Positions 25,401 through 40,400 of a DNA stretch of 64,000 bases are shown piece by piece. The notes beneath the pieces are model-generated. The model searched no databases. It had not been told where the DNA came from and saw only the letters and a program-made list of their open reading frames with translations. This DNA is from Atrichornis clamosus (lineage: Eukaryota > Chordata > Aves > Passeriformes > Menuridae), in the NCBI GenBank assembly GCA_013400975.1, contig WBMZ01011878.1, forward strand, positions 186,001 through 250,000, given 5' to 3'. A program made the position numbers and the translations under genes. Position 1 is the first letter of the stretch. The number at the start of each line of letters is the position of its first letter.

Positions 25401-28400
25401 GAGAATTTAAAGTTGTCAGTATGTCAGCAAATATAAAATATTCAAGTACCTAAAAGCAAAAAATCCACAGTGACTTTCATACATCTTTTATTCTCCCAAC
25501 ATAAGAGTTGGCACAGTTCTTGGAAAACTAATGACCTGTTATTAACTGTACCATTGAATCAACCCATTGATTATAAAACACAAATGAAAATCGGGTCTTA
25601 TTTGATACAGTTATTCAAAGATCTTCCTGAAAAAAATCTATACTGATAAATTTTATGTGTACACACACACATACACACACACACTCTCCTAAACAAGGTA
25701 CTCAGATAATTTCCTGTATTTATCCAGAGGATTCCTACTACCTACCACTAAGTTACTCCTATTACCTTAAAAAAAAAAAAAAGCAAGATTTTAATCTTAT
25801 AGAAACAGAATCTGTAATAAGCAACTGATTGTGTAATAAAAAGCAGCAAGAAACTCAGACATTACACTATAGGGTTAAGAACAATGGCTGCCATGTAGGA
25901 ATACCAGATTGCAAAACAATCCCAAGTAAAGTTTCATTCTGCAAAAATAAAATACTATACTTTCAGCAACTCAGTTAAACAAAGATGCTCAAAATTCCTG
26001 ACAAATCCTTCTACAATTTTAAGTGTACTGGTAAAATGAGTGAATACAATTTTTCAGCAACCTCTTGTTCTTTCATTAAAACTATTTCTACAACAGCTAT
26101 AAAAATAATAGCAACCTTTACATCGTAATATCAGACTAGATAAAAGGAAATTTTTTATGATGAAGGGGGTGAAACACTGGCACAGACTGCCCATAGAAGC
26201 AGTAGCTGCCCCATCCCTGGAACCATTCAATGTCAGATTGGACAGAGCTCCAATTTAGTTGAAGACATCCCTGCTCATTGTGGGGTGGTTGGACTAGATA
26301 ATCTTTAAAGGTCCCTTCCAACACACTCTATTCTATGATCTTTTAGGGGAGGGGGAAAAAAAAAAGTCTATCTGGAAACAAGTATAATAAACCCTCTTTA
26401 TTGTAAAACCAAGGTGATGTTCAATGCTGACTGCTTCTTTACATACTATATTGCTAGTAAAAGCAAATATAACAAAACTGCACATAAAATTAAGCCACAG
26501 AACAGTAGAAAGTTTTTTTTTAAAACAAGGATAACTCATGGGCTGTGGTTTTGTTGCCTAAAATGGGAAAACTTTACAAGAAGAGAGTTCTGAGGGCACT
26601 GACTCAGGCCCTCCCAGCACCTGCATGGCAGCAGTTTCAGATACCACTGCCCACAGCAATCTGACCCAGCCTTCTACCACCATCAGAGCAGCACAAGGGA
26701 ACTCTTGCTCATCTTTCTCCCACCCTCATTCCCACTCCAGTACAGCACTTTAGTCACCACGGAAGGTGCAGGTACATACTGTAAGTCACTATGCAGCCAG
26801 AGATTGAGAACAATCCATCACCGGAACAACATCACCAGAGACATGGTACAGTCCCCACTGCTGGAGGTTTTCAAGATACGGTTGGACAGGGCATGAGATA
26901 GTCTCATCTAGATTCCCTTTCCCAGGAAAGGTTAGACCAGATGATCTTTTGAGGTCCCTTCCAAGCTGGGCTGTTCTGTGATTCTTTAACTAGTGTTCTG
27001 CTACCCTGCTAGGGAAATGGCAGTATCTAGTTAGAGCAGAGTAACAGTTGGCAAGAGTTGGTTACCATCTCTTTCAGAGGCGGTAACATCTTACATTACT
27101 TCACCAAGATTCAAAAGATGCCTGTCAGAAACCCAACCCTTTAGTTTTCTCTGTCTTCCTGAATTCCTGTCATCTGGGATTGCTGCCTGTCCTTCCATCA
27201 TGTTCACCCAAGGCAGGCTGTATAAGTAATATGAACACAGAATCCAAGTGACATGTGCTGTATCTGTCAGAAGAGGATATGAGAAATAGCTCTCATTTTC
27301 TACACAATTAAAAATAACTTTGTAAACATGGTCCAAGTGCTGCAGAGGTTTTATTAGCATAACAAGACATTTTTAAAGTTGTAGCTAACCTTAAAGGACA
27401 CGAAAACTAATGGCTGTAACTCCAAAGGTGTATGTGATGTGGGTAGAGAATGGATGCTTGGAAAGAACGTGTAAGCAGTGTACAGCACCACGGCTGTATG
27501 ACCAGCACATGACTTAAGTATACACACAGCATCATAAATGAGAACAGAAGGGCCTGACAACCTTCCTAGCATAGCTTCATCTGATGGAAAGGTAACACAG
27601 AGTCACAGTTTCTTCCTTTAGAAGAAGCACAAAGGCTGAGAAACACTAATATAGTGGAACTTCCCCTTTTAGAGAAGAGCAATACATAAATATGTTTATA
27701 AATATATACATGGGGGGGTGAGTGTGTATGTAAAAGATCACCTTATCTTTTATAAGCTATCATATTTAAGCATCTTTTTAAAATAAACATGGCTACATAC
27801 ATATACATTACATACAAGCTCCTACATCAGAGGAAATATGCAACCATAACCCTGCTCAAAGTACAGCAGACTCTGTGAATGAGCACAAGAACTATTACAT
27901 GCCTTTCCTTAATGACACACATTGCGCTGTAAAGACACACTAGCCAAACACATAAGAAACACACTACAACAGCATTAGTGTGCTTCTACTGAGTTTATAA
28001 CCTTGACACAGGAGGTTTTCATACAAGAGAGGGGATTTTTCTTTACCCAAGACTTGGGTACATGCCAGACTCTATCAAAAGGAGATTTATGTCATTTAAT
28101 TCCAAAAGTTTCACTTCTGTAGTAATTCTGCTTTTGGATGTACTTGCTCAGTTTGTCCACTACCCACCATAAGATGACAAAGTTCATCCTGCATTCATGA
28201 AATTTCAAGGCTCTGATAATCTCTGAACCCCTGGGAAGGTGATAGAACAAATCTGGAAACCATTTCCTCCAGATACCTGAAAATGACCAGGAAGGGTGAG
28301 CCTGGATTCAAAAAGGGGAAGTCATGCCAGAGTGCCCTGAGAGCCTTCTACAAGGAAATAACTGGCTTCACTGAGATTGGAGAGCAAATGGTTATTGTCT

Positions 28401-31400
28401 TTTGACACTGCCTCTTATACAATCCTCACAGAGATGCTGATGAAGGATGGACGGGCTGAACAGATTGAGACATGGACTGAAAACTGGCTAGATGGCCAGG
28501 CCCAGAAGGTGGTGATCAAGGCCATGAAGCCTAGCTGGAGGTCAGTACCTAATGGTATATATCAGGGGTCAACCCCAGGTCCAATTCTGTTCAGTATCTT
28601 CATTAACAATCTGGATGATGGGGCAGAATGGACCCTTAGCAACTCTGCAGATGACACAAAACAGGAAGGAGTAACTGGTACACCAGACAGCTGTGCCACA
28701 GAGACCTCAAACAGGCTGGAGAAATGCACTGACAGGAACCTCATTAAGTTCAACACGGGCAAGTGCAAAGTTCTGCACCTGGGGAGAAACAGCCCCAGGC
28801 ACCTGTTCAAGTCAGGCACAATCCCAGAATGACCAGCTGGAAAGCAGCTTTGCAAAGAACCTGTTGGACATGAAGATCAAGATGAGCCATCAATGTGCCC
28901 TTGCAACAAAGAAGGCTACTGGTAACCTGGGCTGCATTAGGAGGAGTGCTGCCAGCAGGTGGGAGCAGCAGGAGGGAGGTGATCCTGTCCCTTTCGTCAG
29001 CACTGGTGAGGCCTCACCTGGAGTGCCGTGTCCAGGTCTGGGCTCCCCAGTACACAAGATACATGAACATGCTCCAGAGTCCAGCAAAGGGTCAGGCAGA
29101 TGAGTACGGGGCTGACGAGAGAAGAGTAAGAGAGCTGGGCCTGTTGAGTCTAGAGAAGGCTTGGGGAGGGATCGTATCAATGTATATAAATACCTGAAGG
29201 GTGGGTGCAAAGAGGACAAAGCCAGGGTCTCTTCAGTGGTGCCCAGTGCCAGGACCAGAGGCAACAGGCACAAACTGAAAGATCAGAAAACACTTTTTCA
29301 CTGTGAAGGTGACTGAGCACTGGCAGAAGCTGTCCAGACAGGTTGCAGAGTCTCGATCCTTGGAGAGACTCAAAAGCTGCCTGGACATGGTTCTGGGCAA
29401 TGTGGTTTAGGTGTCTCTGCCTACGTAGAGAGGAGCTGGACAGGATGACCTGCAGAAGTCCTTTCCAGTCTCAACCACCTTGTCAGTCTGATCACATATG
29501 GAAAAGTCATTAAATAAATTCAAACTGTATATATGGAGCACATCCATTTTTACCTACTTGTGGATCTCTAATTTTTCAGGCTAAGAATATTTTAGAAGAT
29601 AGTCTTTTATGTAAGTCAAGCAAAAATTTATTTAATTTTCCTGCCAACTATTGCCCTTACACATTGTCTTCCAAAGAGTTTAGCATGACAGCTTACATAA
29701 CTCAGATGCATCTGATAATCAGAAAGACTGATTTCAGAAATTTCCTGCTCCCATATTTCAATTTACTGTTCACTGCTCAGTCCTAAACTGTTTTATATTA
29801 AGGCATCATGAACTAAAGGCAAGACTGGATACAAAAAGGAGGTTGTGTTCTCAAAGTCATTAAAACTTGTCAATTGGTATTTCAGATGTTTTCACCTTCA
29901 TAGAATCATCATTGAATGGTTTATGTTGGAAGGGGACCTTGAAGATCATCTAGTTCTAACCCTGCTGTCGTGGGCAGTGACACCTTCAACTAGACCAGGT
30001 TGCTCAGGGCCCCATCCAATCTGGCGTGGAACACCTTCAGGGCTGGCACATCCACAACTTCTCTAGGAAACCTATTCCACCTCAGCTTATTGCAAGATCT
30101 TATTACACACAGTCAACACAGAAAAACTATTGAGACTATTACACCTTGTAATAACAATTTAGAAACTTTTAATAGAAAACTTAAAAACCCAACAGTTCAA
30201 ACATGACATTGACTGTAGGAGAACACTCCTCCCAATTTTCTCACTCAAAATATATAATTTCTTTGTAATTCTACTTTGCACAATAATTGTATTTGGTAAA
30301 TGTAATATAAAGCAAAAAATGAGATCAAACAGGCAAACCTAAGAAATATTTCAATCTCAAGTAATTTCACTACATAGATCAAAATGTCAGTGCATATAAG
30401 CTCACTCAGCATTTTACATTTTTACGTCTTAACTGAATCTGATTCGTAATCTATGGACCAATCTCAGCCTTGTACTAATGGATCTTTTTTCCCCAGAGTT
30501 GCTCAGGAATAAGAGAGCCAAAGACAGACACACAGACCATTCTCAACTTCTAGCTTTAGGATGGAGCATCACTTTTAACTCAAGGCTGACCTGTGGGGCT
30601 GTCCTGTGCAGGGCCAGGAACTGGACTCAATGGCCCTCGTATACACAGAAGAGAGCTACAGCTCATCCCCTGCATAAACCGAGAAACCTCTGTGAGAAGA
30701 GGGCAACCAGAGGTAGACTCTGTGATAGAACTCATGCCCCAGAACTCTGTTAAGATGCAAGTGAGGAAAATGATATACAAGAATGGTACATTTGCAGTAC
30801 ACCACTTACACAGCAGACACTTTCACATACAGAGTGTCTGTACTATATATATTTTCAGTAGGCATGGCCCTATAACTAAGAGATCATGGCATACAGCCTA
30901 ACATCTTACAGAGAAAGGCTGTGGTACAGCCAAACAGAAAAAGTTGATGTGCATGGTATGCTTCATCACTATGGTCCTGCACACTAGTACTTGGGAAACA
31001 AACACAAAGAAAAGAGCAGGTCTGTAAAAGAAAAACCAAAAACAAACAAAACCAAAAACAACAAAAAAAAAAAACCAAAAACCCAAACAAACAAACAAAA
31101 AAGGCCATGGTAATCATTTAACCATGGTAAAGAAAAGATTAACTCTAAACACAAAACTAAGGAAACAGATCTCAATGTTTTAAAGTTAGCTCAGGTAAAA
31201 CTTCCTGTATTGACATCTCAAGGATTTTACATAGTAATGGAAAGTAGTATCTTAAAGCACAGATCTTTAAAAAGAATCCACTACACAATTCAAGTGTAAC
31301 AAATATGAAGAGTTTGAAGAAGAAAAATGTCTTCATTATCCAAGTTAAGGCTCTGATATTTGGCAAGACCTCAGATGAATCGCATCCTAAATAATTAAAA

Positions 31401-34400
31401 GTAAAATCAACTCTCTGACTCAACTTACAGTCATAGAAGAATCCCAAATCAGTGAACATAAAGCACTGGATGCGTAATTTTTCCTTCAAAATACTAGTTT
31501 GAGAGATCCCACTTATAGAATGATCCAAGCACCTTTCCAAAAAGTTTGAAAAGACTTATGACCAGATAGAAGCAGATATTTTCATTTGATCCCAGTCCTT
31601 TTCATACACACAAGTACTGACCCTATAACACAGAGCTAATATTCTCCCTAGGATTCTAAGCAGTGATATCTTCAACCATCATTCTATCTCCATAATAAAC
31701 CTCATTCACTGCAATGGATGTAGTATCCTGTATAACACAAAAAGCACAAGTAAGAATTTAATGGACTGACATGAATTCTATCTAAATACATTGTTGGGCT
31801 AGCAAATGTATATCAGAATCTTTAAAGCATATACATGGTAGAGGTTTATCATTTAGTTATGGGTCATAAATGGCTAATCAACATACATTCATATCAACTA
31901 TGCATTAAGACCCTTGATGTATTTGTTTCCAGGTGGACAATTTCTTTTGGAGCCCACTCTTACTATGCTTAAATACAGAAACTGTCTCCAGCAACAACTA
32001 AAGGGAGCAGTAAGCTGCAAAGAGTTGCTACATTCTGTAAAGGAAGGGGTGGGAAATCACTAATCCTTGATTTCATAAGTGAGACACAGTGATTGACATG
32101 GATTTGATGAAAACTTTGAGCATGAATGACAAGCCTAAAGAAAGAGCACGGTATTAGAGAAAAAGCAATCTGTTTCAAGACAGTTATCTGATCTAGCTGT
32201 TTTTCTGGCTGTTCTGCTCCAGTGCCAGGGCAAGATTCTTTCTTATCTCCAAGAAGGCTGCTCTTTCTTGTGAGCTTTTAGTGCATGCCATGATACAGCG
32301 GGCTCACTCACGAGCACATTCCTCTCCTGACTCATTCCAGACAATGGGTATTTGAAAACACACTGAAGAGCAGCATTACTTCAGTGCACACCTTCTCAGA
32401 GTCCCAGTATGGTGCTATGACCATGCTACCCTTTACAGTACACTTCAGTTCCCAAAACACAGCAAGAACCAGATAATACTAAAGAGCAGCTGACAAGAAG
32501 GTTTAGCACCTGCTTTCTGAAAAGAAAGAAGGCAAAATCCTAAAGAATACAGACAAAAAGATCCTTATGTTGGTCAACAACAATATATCAAGCACGGTAA
32601 TGGGTTAACAACAGGAAATATAATTCATAGGTGTAGAAAAGGAAAAGAAAAGGAAAAACAAGGAAACCTGTAGGACTGGGCAAGCTTTAAGTGACAGAAT
32701 AAGCAGCAGCACTACGATCTCCAAACCCCGAAGCCAAGCAGGTGAACTGCTCAATGAATGTAGGTACAGCCTGAGAGCAGTTGTATCATGTGACTATACT
32801 CCAGTGGTACCAACCAGGTGCTCCAAGGCTGTCACACCATGGAAAGAAGGCAAGGTCAGACAGATTTCCCTAGAATACTCTCTAGAACTGCTAGATGCCT
32901 GTCACTTGGCAGACTCTACTTATGCTACTAGCTGTGACAGTTTGACCAGGAGACACTAAACTAAAAAGTTTGTAATGAACAAGGAAACTGATGTCTTAAG
33001 GTTGATTTTGTACTTAATAAGACATACCTCACTGAAATTACGAGTGAGGATTGGATTTCCCAATGCCACTTCCAGCTCAAGTTACATCATACACCTACTG
33101 ACCCTGAAAATGTACAGAAACCCCATGTAAATGCTGGGATGTTCTGAAGACTGTTGAAAACAAACAAACAAGTCTAAATACTAAATATCAGTTGTAACTA
33201 AGAGTAAAATCACAGTACAATCCCATTAACTGCTGTAAAATCAGTGATTGTGATAATAGTCTTAAACATTCAGCAAATTGAATAATTACCCATACTTAGA
33301 ACATTTTCCTGATTCATTCTATTGTCCTCTGATCACAGGAAGAGAATGAACTTTCAAGAATGGGATAACAGATTTGAACATATGCCATATGCTTAACCCA
33401 GCTATTCATCCAATTTTGTTTAACTCTTGCTATTTATACACTAAGTGGAAAATATCAACTTTTGATCTCCCACAGCTTGGTATCTACCATATGGACATAC
33501 TCTCCTTAAAAAAACAAAAAAACAACAAAACAAAATAGGGCCTGTTACTCAATTAAACTCAAAAGGCTCCACAGTAGCATTTCCTATACAAGAGTCTACA
33601 TAACAGACAAACTCCATGCTGAATTTCACAGTAGCTAATTCCAACGTCTTGCCTGCTAATGAACAGTAATAATGTCATGGATTTATATGGCAGAAATCAT
33701 GTTTATTATATAGCTTCAACAAGTTGCATCATGGTTTAAAACCAAAAATCTTAAGGGCAACAACTGTCTCTGGTCCTTTACAGTGAAACACATAAAATGC
33801 TGGCATTAAAAAGCCAGTTATTCCTGGGAATGATGCTGTAGCATCCAGGTAGAAGTATTGGTAGTGCTGAAATCAGGCTTAATAAGCCTTCTTAGCTCTT
33901 AATTTTAGTAAGTGTCAGTAAAACTCAGTATATTGAAGAACATACCTCAGCACATTTTCTTGTAAACTCAATAGTAACCAGAAAAGGTCACTGGATTCCT
34001 AAAATGCTTTCAACACCAGCTGGTGACAAGGTTTATTGAGTATTAAAGGCATCCTGTGTTGCCATTACTAATCCTGACTCTTCGGCCAATCCACTTAAAT
34101 CTCTACCCTTGCACCTTGGTACAGAACTGCACCACAAAAAGAAAAGACAGTTGCCTTTTGGCACACCATGCCAGGCGGATCTTGAGGCACTAAATTCAGC
34201 ATTATACTATTTGTTTCCTATCCTACAGTCAGACGTTATTTAAATGCCAACTCTGATTCTATTACCTTTTAACATATTACTGTGTCTCACTCTGTAAACC
34301 ACTTCATTTTTTTATAATCAACATTTCTCAGAGTTTCATATTTGTTTTAACATAAAGTCTGCAGAAAAAATATGAAGTAAAAACACCTTAAGCTATACAA

Positions 34401-37400
34401 CTTTCTAAAATACCTAACTCCCTTTTCAGCCAATTTCTAAATAAAGAAGAAACTGGCTAAGATTGAGCACAGGCTTTTAAACAGATGTGTTTTTATTAAA
34501 GTTATTTTATACTTTAGAAACCTTTTCCAGTGTTTCAAAGTTCTCTTTTTTTTTCCTACAATACTTATCACAATACTTCTTGTCTACAATGAAAAGCCAC
34601 TAGCTAATTTTTAACTTACCAACTGATTTTTTCTCCATTTAAATAGAAAGCGCTCAAATCAATTATTATTGAGGCCCCTCCCTCTGTCAGAAAAGCAATA
34701 CCAGAATAACACCTATTTACTCAGTAACAGGTACTGAAAATTCTTTTCCAGATTAAGGAACCTGTAATTTGGTAGTGTGGCTTTTCAATACAGTACACAA
34801 ATCACCTCTGTAGAACTTAGGCACTACGATGGTCAGGTAACTACTTGCATTGCTTATTATCACATTCTTAAGCCAGTCATTGTGAACCAGCCAAAGGCCA
34901 TGATTTTGAAGAACTTGCACATACTCTTTAAATCTTACACTACATAAAAACACGGCATTAATGACTACTTACTTTGTTACCTGACTATTTGTCAATTAAT
35001 TAACACGAAATTCTCAAAATGCCAAGAAAATGAAATATTCACATCAATGAAAAGAGACACAAGCACCTGTTGAAATGCAAGCACTGTAGTGGCAAAAAAA
35101 AGTTTTGCATTAACTGCAAGTGCCACACAGAAACCAGTAACAAAGTTCTGCTGTTCCATGGAGTGTGCAAATGCTTTGATGTAGTGTAGTAAAAGCTGGT
35201 CTATTGAACCAGTATGTACTGACCTGGTATACTAAAAAGTCTGTGGAAGCAGAGAAGCTGCATTAAATTGAGACAGACGTCAGATGACGTAAAGCCGCAC
35301 AAGCGACAGTCCTGGTAGAAACGCCAGACAGCAAGTGGAACGTGGTAAGGTAATAGGAGTAGATTGGAGATCAAAAAGTGAAACTAAACTTTATTTCTGA
35401 CTGCAGTCAAAATCATTGTAATAGGAATTACACGAGAGAATGAAAAAAATAACACAAACACACAAAATCCAAAAGAGATTAACACCTAAACTGTTGAGTA
35501 CAGAAACAACACTGACCATATAGAGCTGACTAAGTAAGTTGCATGCAAGTAGGAACAATGACTGTGTAATATCTCTGACTACAGACAGGTCCTGAGATAA
35601 ACAAAAAAACAACCAAAAAAATCCCACTAACATCAAAAGTACATCTTGTATGGCACAGAGCACACCCTTCCATTTGGACATGCTTTCATATTTTTCTGTG
35701 ATCAATTCTGCATATACAAGGAAAAACAGTACATTCATCCTAAATTGTACCTCTCATAACAAACTTTTAGAATAGTTATTTACATGACTGCTAATTTCTA
35801 TTAACCCATGCAAAATATAAACTCACAGTAGTATTTCAACATGTAAATTACTAGTTACATTTGAATTGCTGGTGATCCAGTCTTGGACTAGTTTTACAAA
35901 CATCCATCTTTCCAAGCCTTTAACCTTATTTTCTTACCTCACAATGATTATAACATTCTCCCAGAAAGCCTATTTCATCCATGACTAAAATCTAGGTTAA
36001 CATTGATACTGTAACACTAGGATTTTAACTAATGCTTTTTGTGTTTTATTTATTATCACCATTTGTCCCTGTGCCTGCACCTCTGTATTGAGATCATGAC
36101 TTCACCGAAATATACCAGTCTGCTGAACCCAAGTCTGAACTTTTGTTAGTTTGCCATGATCCACAAACAAAAAAGAGCAAGAACTTGTACTGACTACATG
36201 CCGAGGTAGCCCACAATATTAAATCCTCTCCCCTGCCCCTCCACTATGCAACTTCCTTCAAATACCACAAAGCCTCTGACAGAAAAAAGGAGCTTTCTGT
36301 TACTTAGACCAAATAACATGGCATATTTAAAGAGGACATACTGATGTCTCCTACATTGCCTACTATTTCATTGTTTTGTTTTGGGTTTGGTGGGTTTTTT
36401 TGGGAGGGCAAGAGGGGTAGAAGATGCTTTCTCAAAAATAACTTCAAGAAATAATCTGATTATTTCCAAAACTTTTAACATTTAGAAAATACAGAATAAA
36501 AACATTCTTTAAAGAAACTAGGGGTAACTAGGAGAGAGGGGGCATATTAAGCTACTTTGCTTAACAATGCTGAATAGAACAGCCTGCAGGCGTCTTCCTA
36601 CTGTGACCTTCTATTATTAACAAGCACATTGCTTCAGCAATAAATACACTGGAGCCCCACAGTCCAGAGATGCACCAGCAACCAAGAGTGTCATTTTCTT
36701 GGGAAAGTAACAGGAAAAGACAGGCCCAGAAAGTTAACATGGAATAGACAGACATCTGTGTATTACTTTTCTTCCAGGTGGTACTCTGCAATTTGTAAGT
36801 AATTTCTAAAACCAACATTTTTGAAACCTACCGCCCACATGAAAATCCAAGACCTAGGATAATAATATTTTTCTCCAAAAACACAACTCAGTGCAGAATC
36901 ACAAGTATTGTAGAGTCCAAAAATAATCATGCAACAGAATCATGCTTCCCATTACCCAATCTTAACTATTTCTCAATTTTGATGTGTTAAAAAAAACCCC
37001 ACATGCCAAGGATTACAAAAACAGTATTACTAACGGATTAAGGTATAGAAGAGTTAAATCTCTACAGTATATAAAAAGCTGTTTCCTTCTCCTTTGCAAA
37101 TCAGAATTTAAGTATTCCAATTAATAATATAAATGCATTAAATGTAAAATGTTTTCAAAAATCTTTTAGCTGTGTTTTCTCACAAAGTATTACCTTTAAG
37201 CTAGTTATATGGCAACAACCCTTTCATCATCAGATATCCCTTTAAATACATAGTTTGCCTACTTTCTAATTAATATATGGCCTTTGCCCTATCTTTCTCC
37301 AACCACTCCTCCTTTCTCACAAATAAGAAAAAATAGTATATCACACAACAAAAAAAATGATAAAACTATCGTGATATTACACCCCTACTATTTTAATTTC

Positions 37401-40400
37401 AAAAAATACTATCTGGAATACTTGGCTTTTTCTTTTTTTTTTGGTCAGACATCATAAATTTAAACTTTGCTGGTTTCAATGAATAATTAAATTTCAAAAA
37501 GTGCAGGTAATTAAGACTACCAAAAATTAAAATTGAGTAAGAAGTCAGCAATTATAGACTGCATGTATTTTACCAGATAGGCAAGGGACTCTAATTAAAC
37601 ACATATTAATTGCCCTAATCTTCTTAGGCAAGTAATAAATTGGAAGAGCTGATTAATGCACTGGATTTAGTTCAGCTTGTTAAATCTGACAACCTGGCAA
37701 AGGAAGACTATCTTGAAAAGCTCTTTTAGCTAAGTAATTGGAATTTTACTCTCAGTAATTTGCTGTTCCATAATAAGAGCTATTTAGTATATTGACTCTT
37801 CATCAGTGTTTTTTTTAAAATGCATACTAGTTATACTTAAACAGTACCATTATGCCGCTCATAATGATTACGAAAAATTATGAACTTTGACCTTTATTGT
37901 CCATCAAAAGACACTTTCACTCTGAACACAAATTAGTATATTTCCTTGCAGGCAATAAATCCTAATTAATTTTAATTCTAGAAGCTGCTAATAACATTTT
38001 AGGAAGTCCATATGGACACATTAAGTCCTCCATACAATTCATAAAGCCAGCAACTAAACCAGTTTTCAATATTAAATAACTGCTGATGACTGCTGGAATA
38101 CAACGAAACACCATTATCCAAAGAGCTTCAATCTCTCCTCTCCTTTTTACCTATTTACATAAACAGTTCTCCACATACACTTACTGGTACTTCATCACCT
38201 GACAAGGGAGTGAAGCATTTTTGTGTTAGCCATAAAGCAGCATCAGCCATTAAAAAACAAATAGAGAAGTTTGGAAACCTGCTTATTTTAAAGGTCTGAT
38301 TTCTCTCTAACACAGTTGCTTACTCTACCTTATAACATGGAAAGATGCATAACGTTTCACTTAAAAATAAGTAGATGTAGATGAACAAAAGAAAAAAAAA
38401 TCTCCCCTGCTAAGGAAAAAGCTGCAAGTAAAGAACAAGGAATCAGAACTTTTTATATTTGAAAAATGTTTTGAAGTATTCCATGAAAGTCGAACAGCTT
38501 TTCATATGTCCTAGAAAATGTTAAAAGTATATAAAGCCTTTCATATGAAGAAGCTTAGAAACTCATGTGTTCCAAATCAAGTCAGAAAAAAGAATCCAAA
38601 ATATAAAAATATCTTGCTGCCTTCAAATTTTTATTCTGTACTTCTCAGAGCTGACATTTCATATTTCTCCTCTAGAACCTATAACCTCCAGGATCTACAT
38701 TTAAAATTTGTTACCCTTCTGTTAGCAAAATCTAGCGTTCATACATCTTGAAAATCAGTCACAGTCAGCCCGAAACCTAACCTTTGTTCCTAAGTGAAGT
38801 GCAATATCAACTAAGTAGTCAGCCAGACACTAGTTCTGAGCTGCAACATGATTTTCACAACTGAGCTAGAATATTTATTACAAGCAAAATACCAAAAAGC
38901 TAATCAGATAATACTAGAGGACTCATAAGCCTTGGAAGGAGACGTGAAGGTACCTCAAAGAACCGTCAAACTTGGATGTCTCAAATATTTCCTAGCCATT
39001 CTTCATGATGCAGTACAATTTACTGCTTATTACTGAGGTCCTTAGCACAGGAAGAAATTCTTTGCTGTGAAGGTGGTGAGGCACTGAAACAGGTTGCTCA
39101 GAGAAGCTGTGGACGCTCCATCCCTAGAGGTGTTCAAGGCAAGTCTGAATGGGGGTCTGAGCACCCTGGTCTAGTGGAAGGTGTCTCTGTCCAGCACAGG
39201 GGTCGAAACAAGATGATTTTAAAGGTCCCTTCCAACCTGGGCCATTCTATGATTCTATGGCTGGATAAACAGGTGGCACTCAATTTCAACTCTTATCCTC
39301 AGAAGTATTATTAAGAAAATAGTACTTTACCTTCACGATAATGAGTTTAAGTAAGTGCTGTATTCTTTTTCCATTTGCCGTGTATGACTTGCAACAAAAG
39401 TGTTTGGGCTTGTGCCTGAGGCTCCCATGTACTATTACATGAAGTCATCAGTAGCAAACCAATTCCAACTACTTTCCAGTTGATGGCACTGACCATTTAA
39501 AGATCTGTTAGACTCATTAGCTGTATGAAGGTTATGAGAAGGAATTCCACACCTGAACTTGAGGTCTCTAATACAGAGACACTCAAGACATATAAAAAGA
39601 GACATGATGAGAAAAGTCCTCAAATTTCAGGATTTGCATCACTGAAAGCAAGAGAACTGGAATTCTAAAAAAGCCCTCAACTTCCTAACACAGTGTCAGT
39701 TCAGCACTGCGTAAGTTTGAAATATGACAAATATTCAGTTTGTGACTTGCCTCTTTGCACACAAGCTCCATTTCATTGCTTGAGAAGACGTAAAACAGCT
39801 TTATCAGTGGCAGAATAGTTTGTCATAATTCAGTACTGAACAGGAAGTCACTGAATATTATTTAAGTGAGAAAATGAAAGTGGACAGAAGAGTTACAAAA
39901 TCCCTGATGAAAAGAAAATATTCAGATGACAGGACATGCTTCACCTGTCAGGAGCAAAAAGCCAGTGACTACAACTTCTGGTTCAGGAGATGCTGGGTTC
40001 TATCTTGCTTGAAAGAACCAAACAATAACTCAAAAAAGAGAATTCTGACAAAAGTTCCTATCTTTTTTGTGTGATTTGTTTGCATTTTTGTAACACATTA
40101 TGAAAAAAAAATCTAAATACCAAATTAAATTCTGAAGATATTAAAAATTATTTTCAATAAAGCAATGAGCTAAATACACAGATTCTGGAGTACATGGGAA
40201 TATACAGCATGAAGTCTTTAAGACCAAAGCATCTATTAATGTTTTGTTTCAGTTCAACAGACTACAGTATCTTTTGGTAAACTGAAATCAATTAAAAGCT
40301 AGAACCTGCATTTTGTAAAGCAAATCAAAGACAGTAGAGACCTTGTTTTCTCCCCTACAGACTTTCTAACAAAAAAATCACAACCTAAAACCATTGGTTT

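Noticed and set aside
28377..28832. 151-codon frame as a host gene
   Set aside because: It is the CR1 reverse transcriptase remnant, in frame with CR1 consensus motifs on both sides.
28945..28966. CTCF-like word CCAGCAGGTGGGAG inside the long CR1
   Set aside because: It mismatches the required GGC of the core and is part of the ordinary CR1 consensus.
30483..30780. Region with 'gccaggaactggactcaatg' reminiscent of a CR1 tail
   Set aside because: Only one short block matches and the rest does not follow CR1 order; not enough to call an element.
30884..31175. Aromatic-rich frames on the minus strand resembling membrane segments
   Set aside because: They are translations of an A-rich AAAC low-complexity tract.
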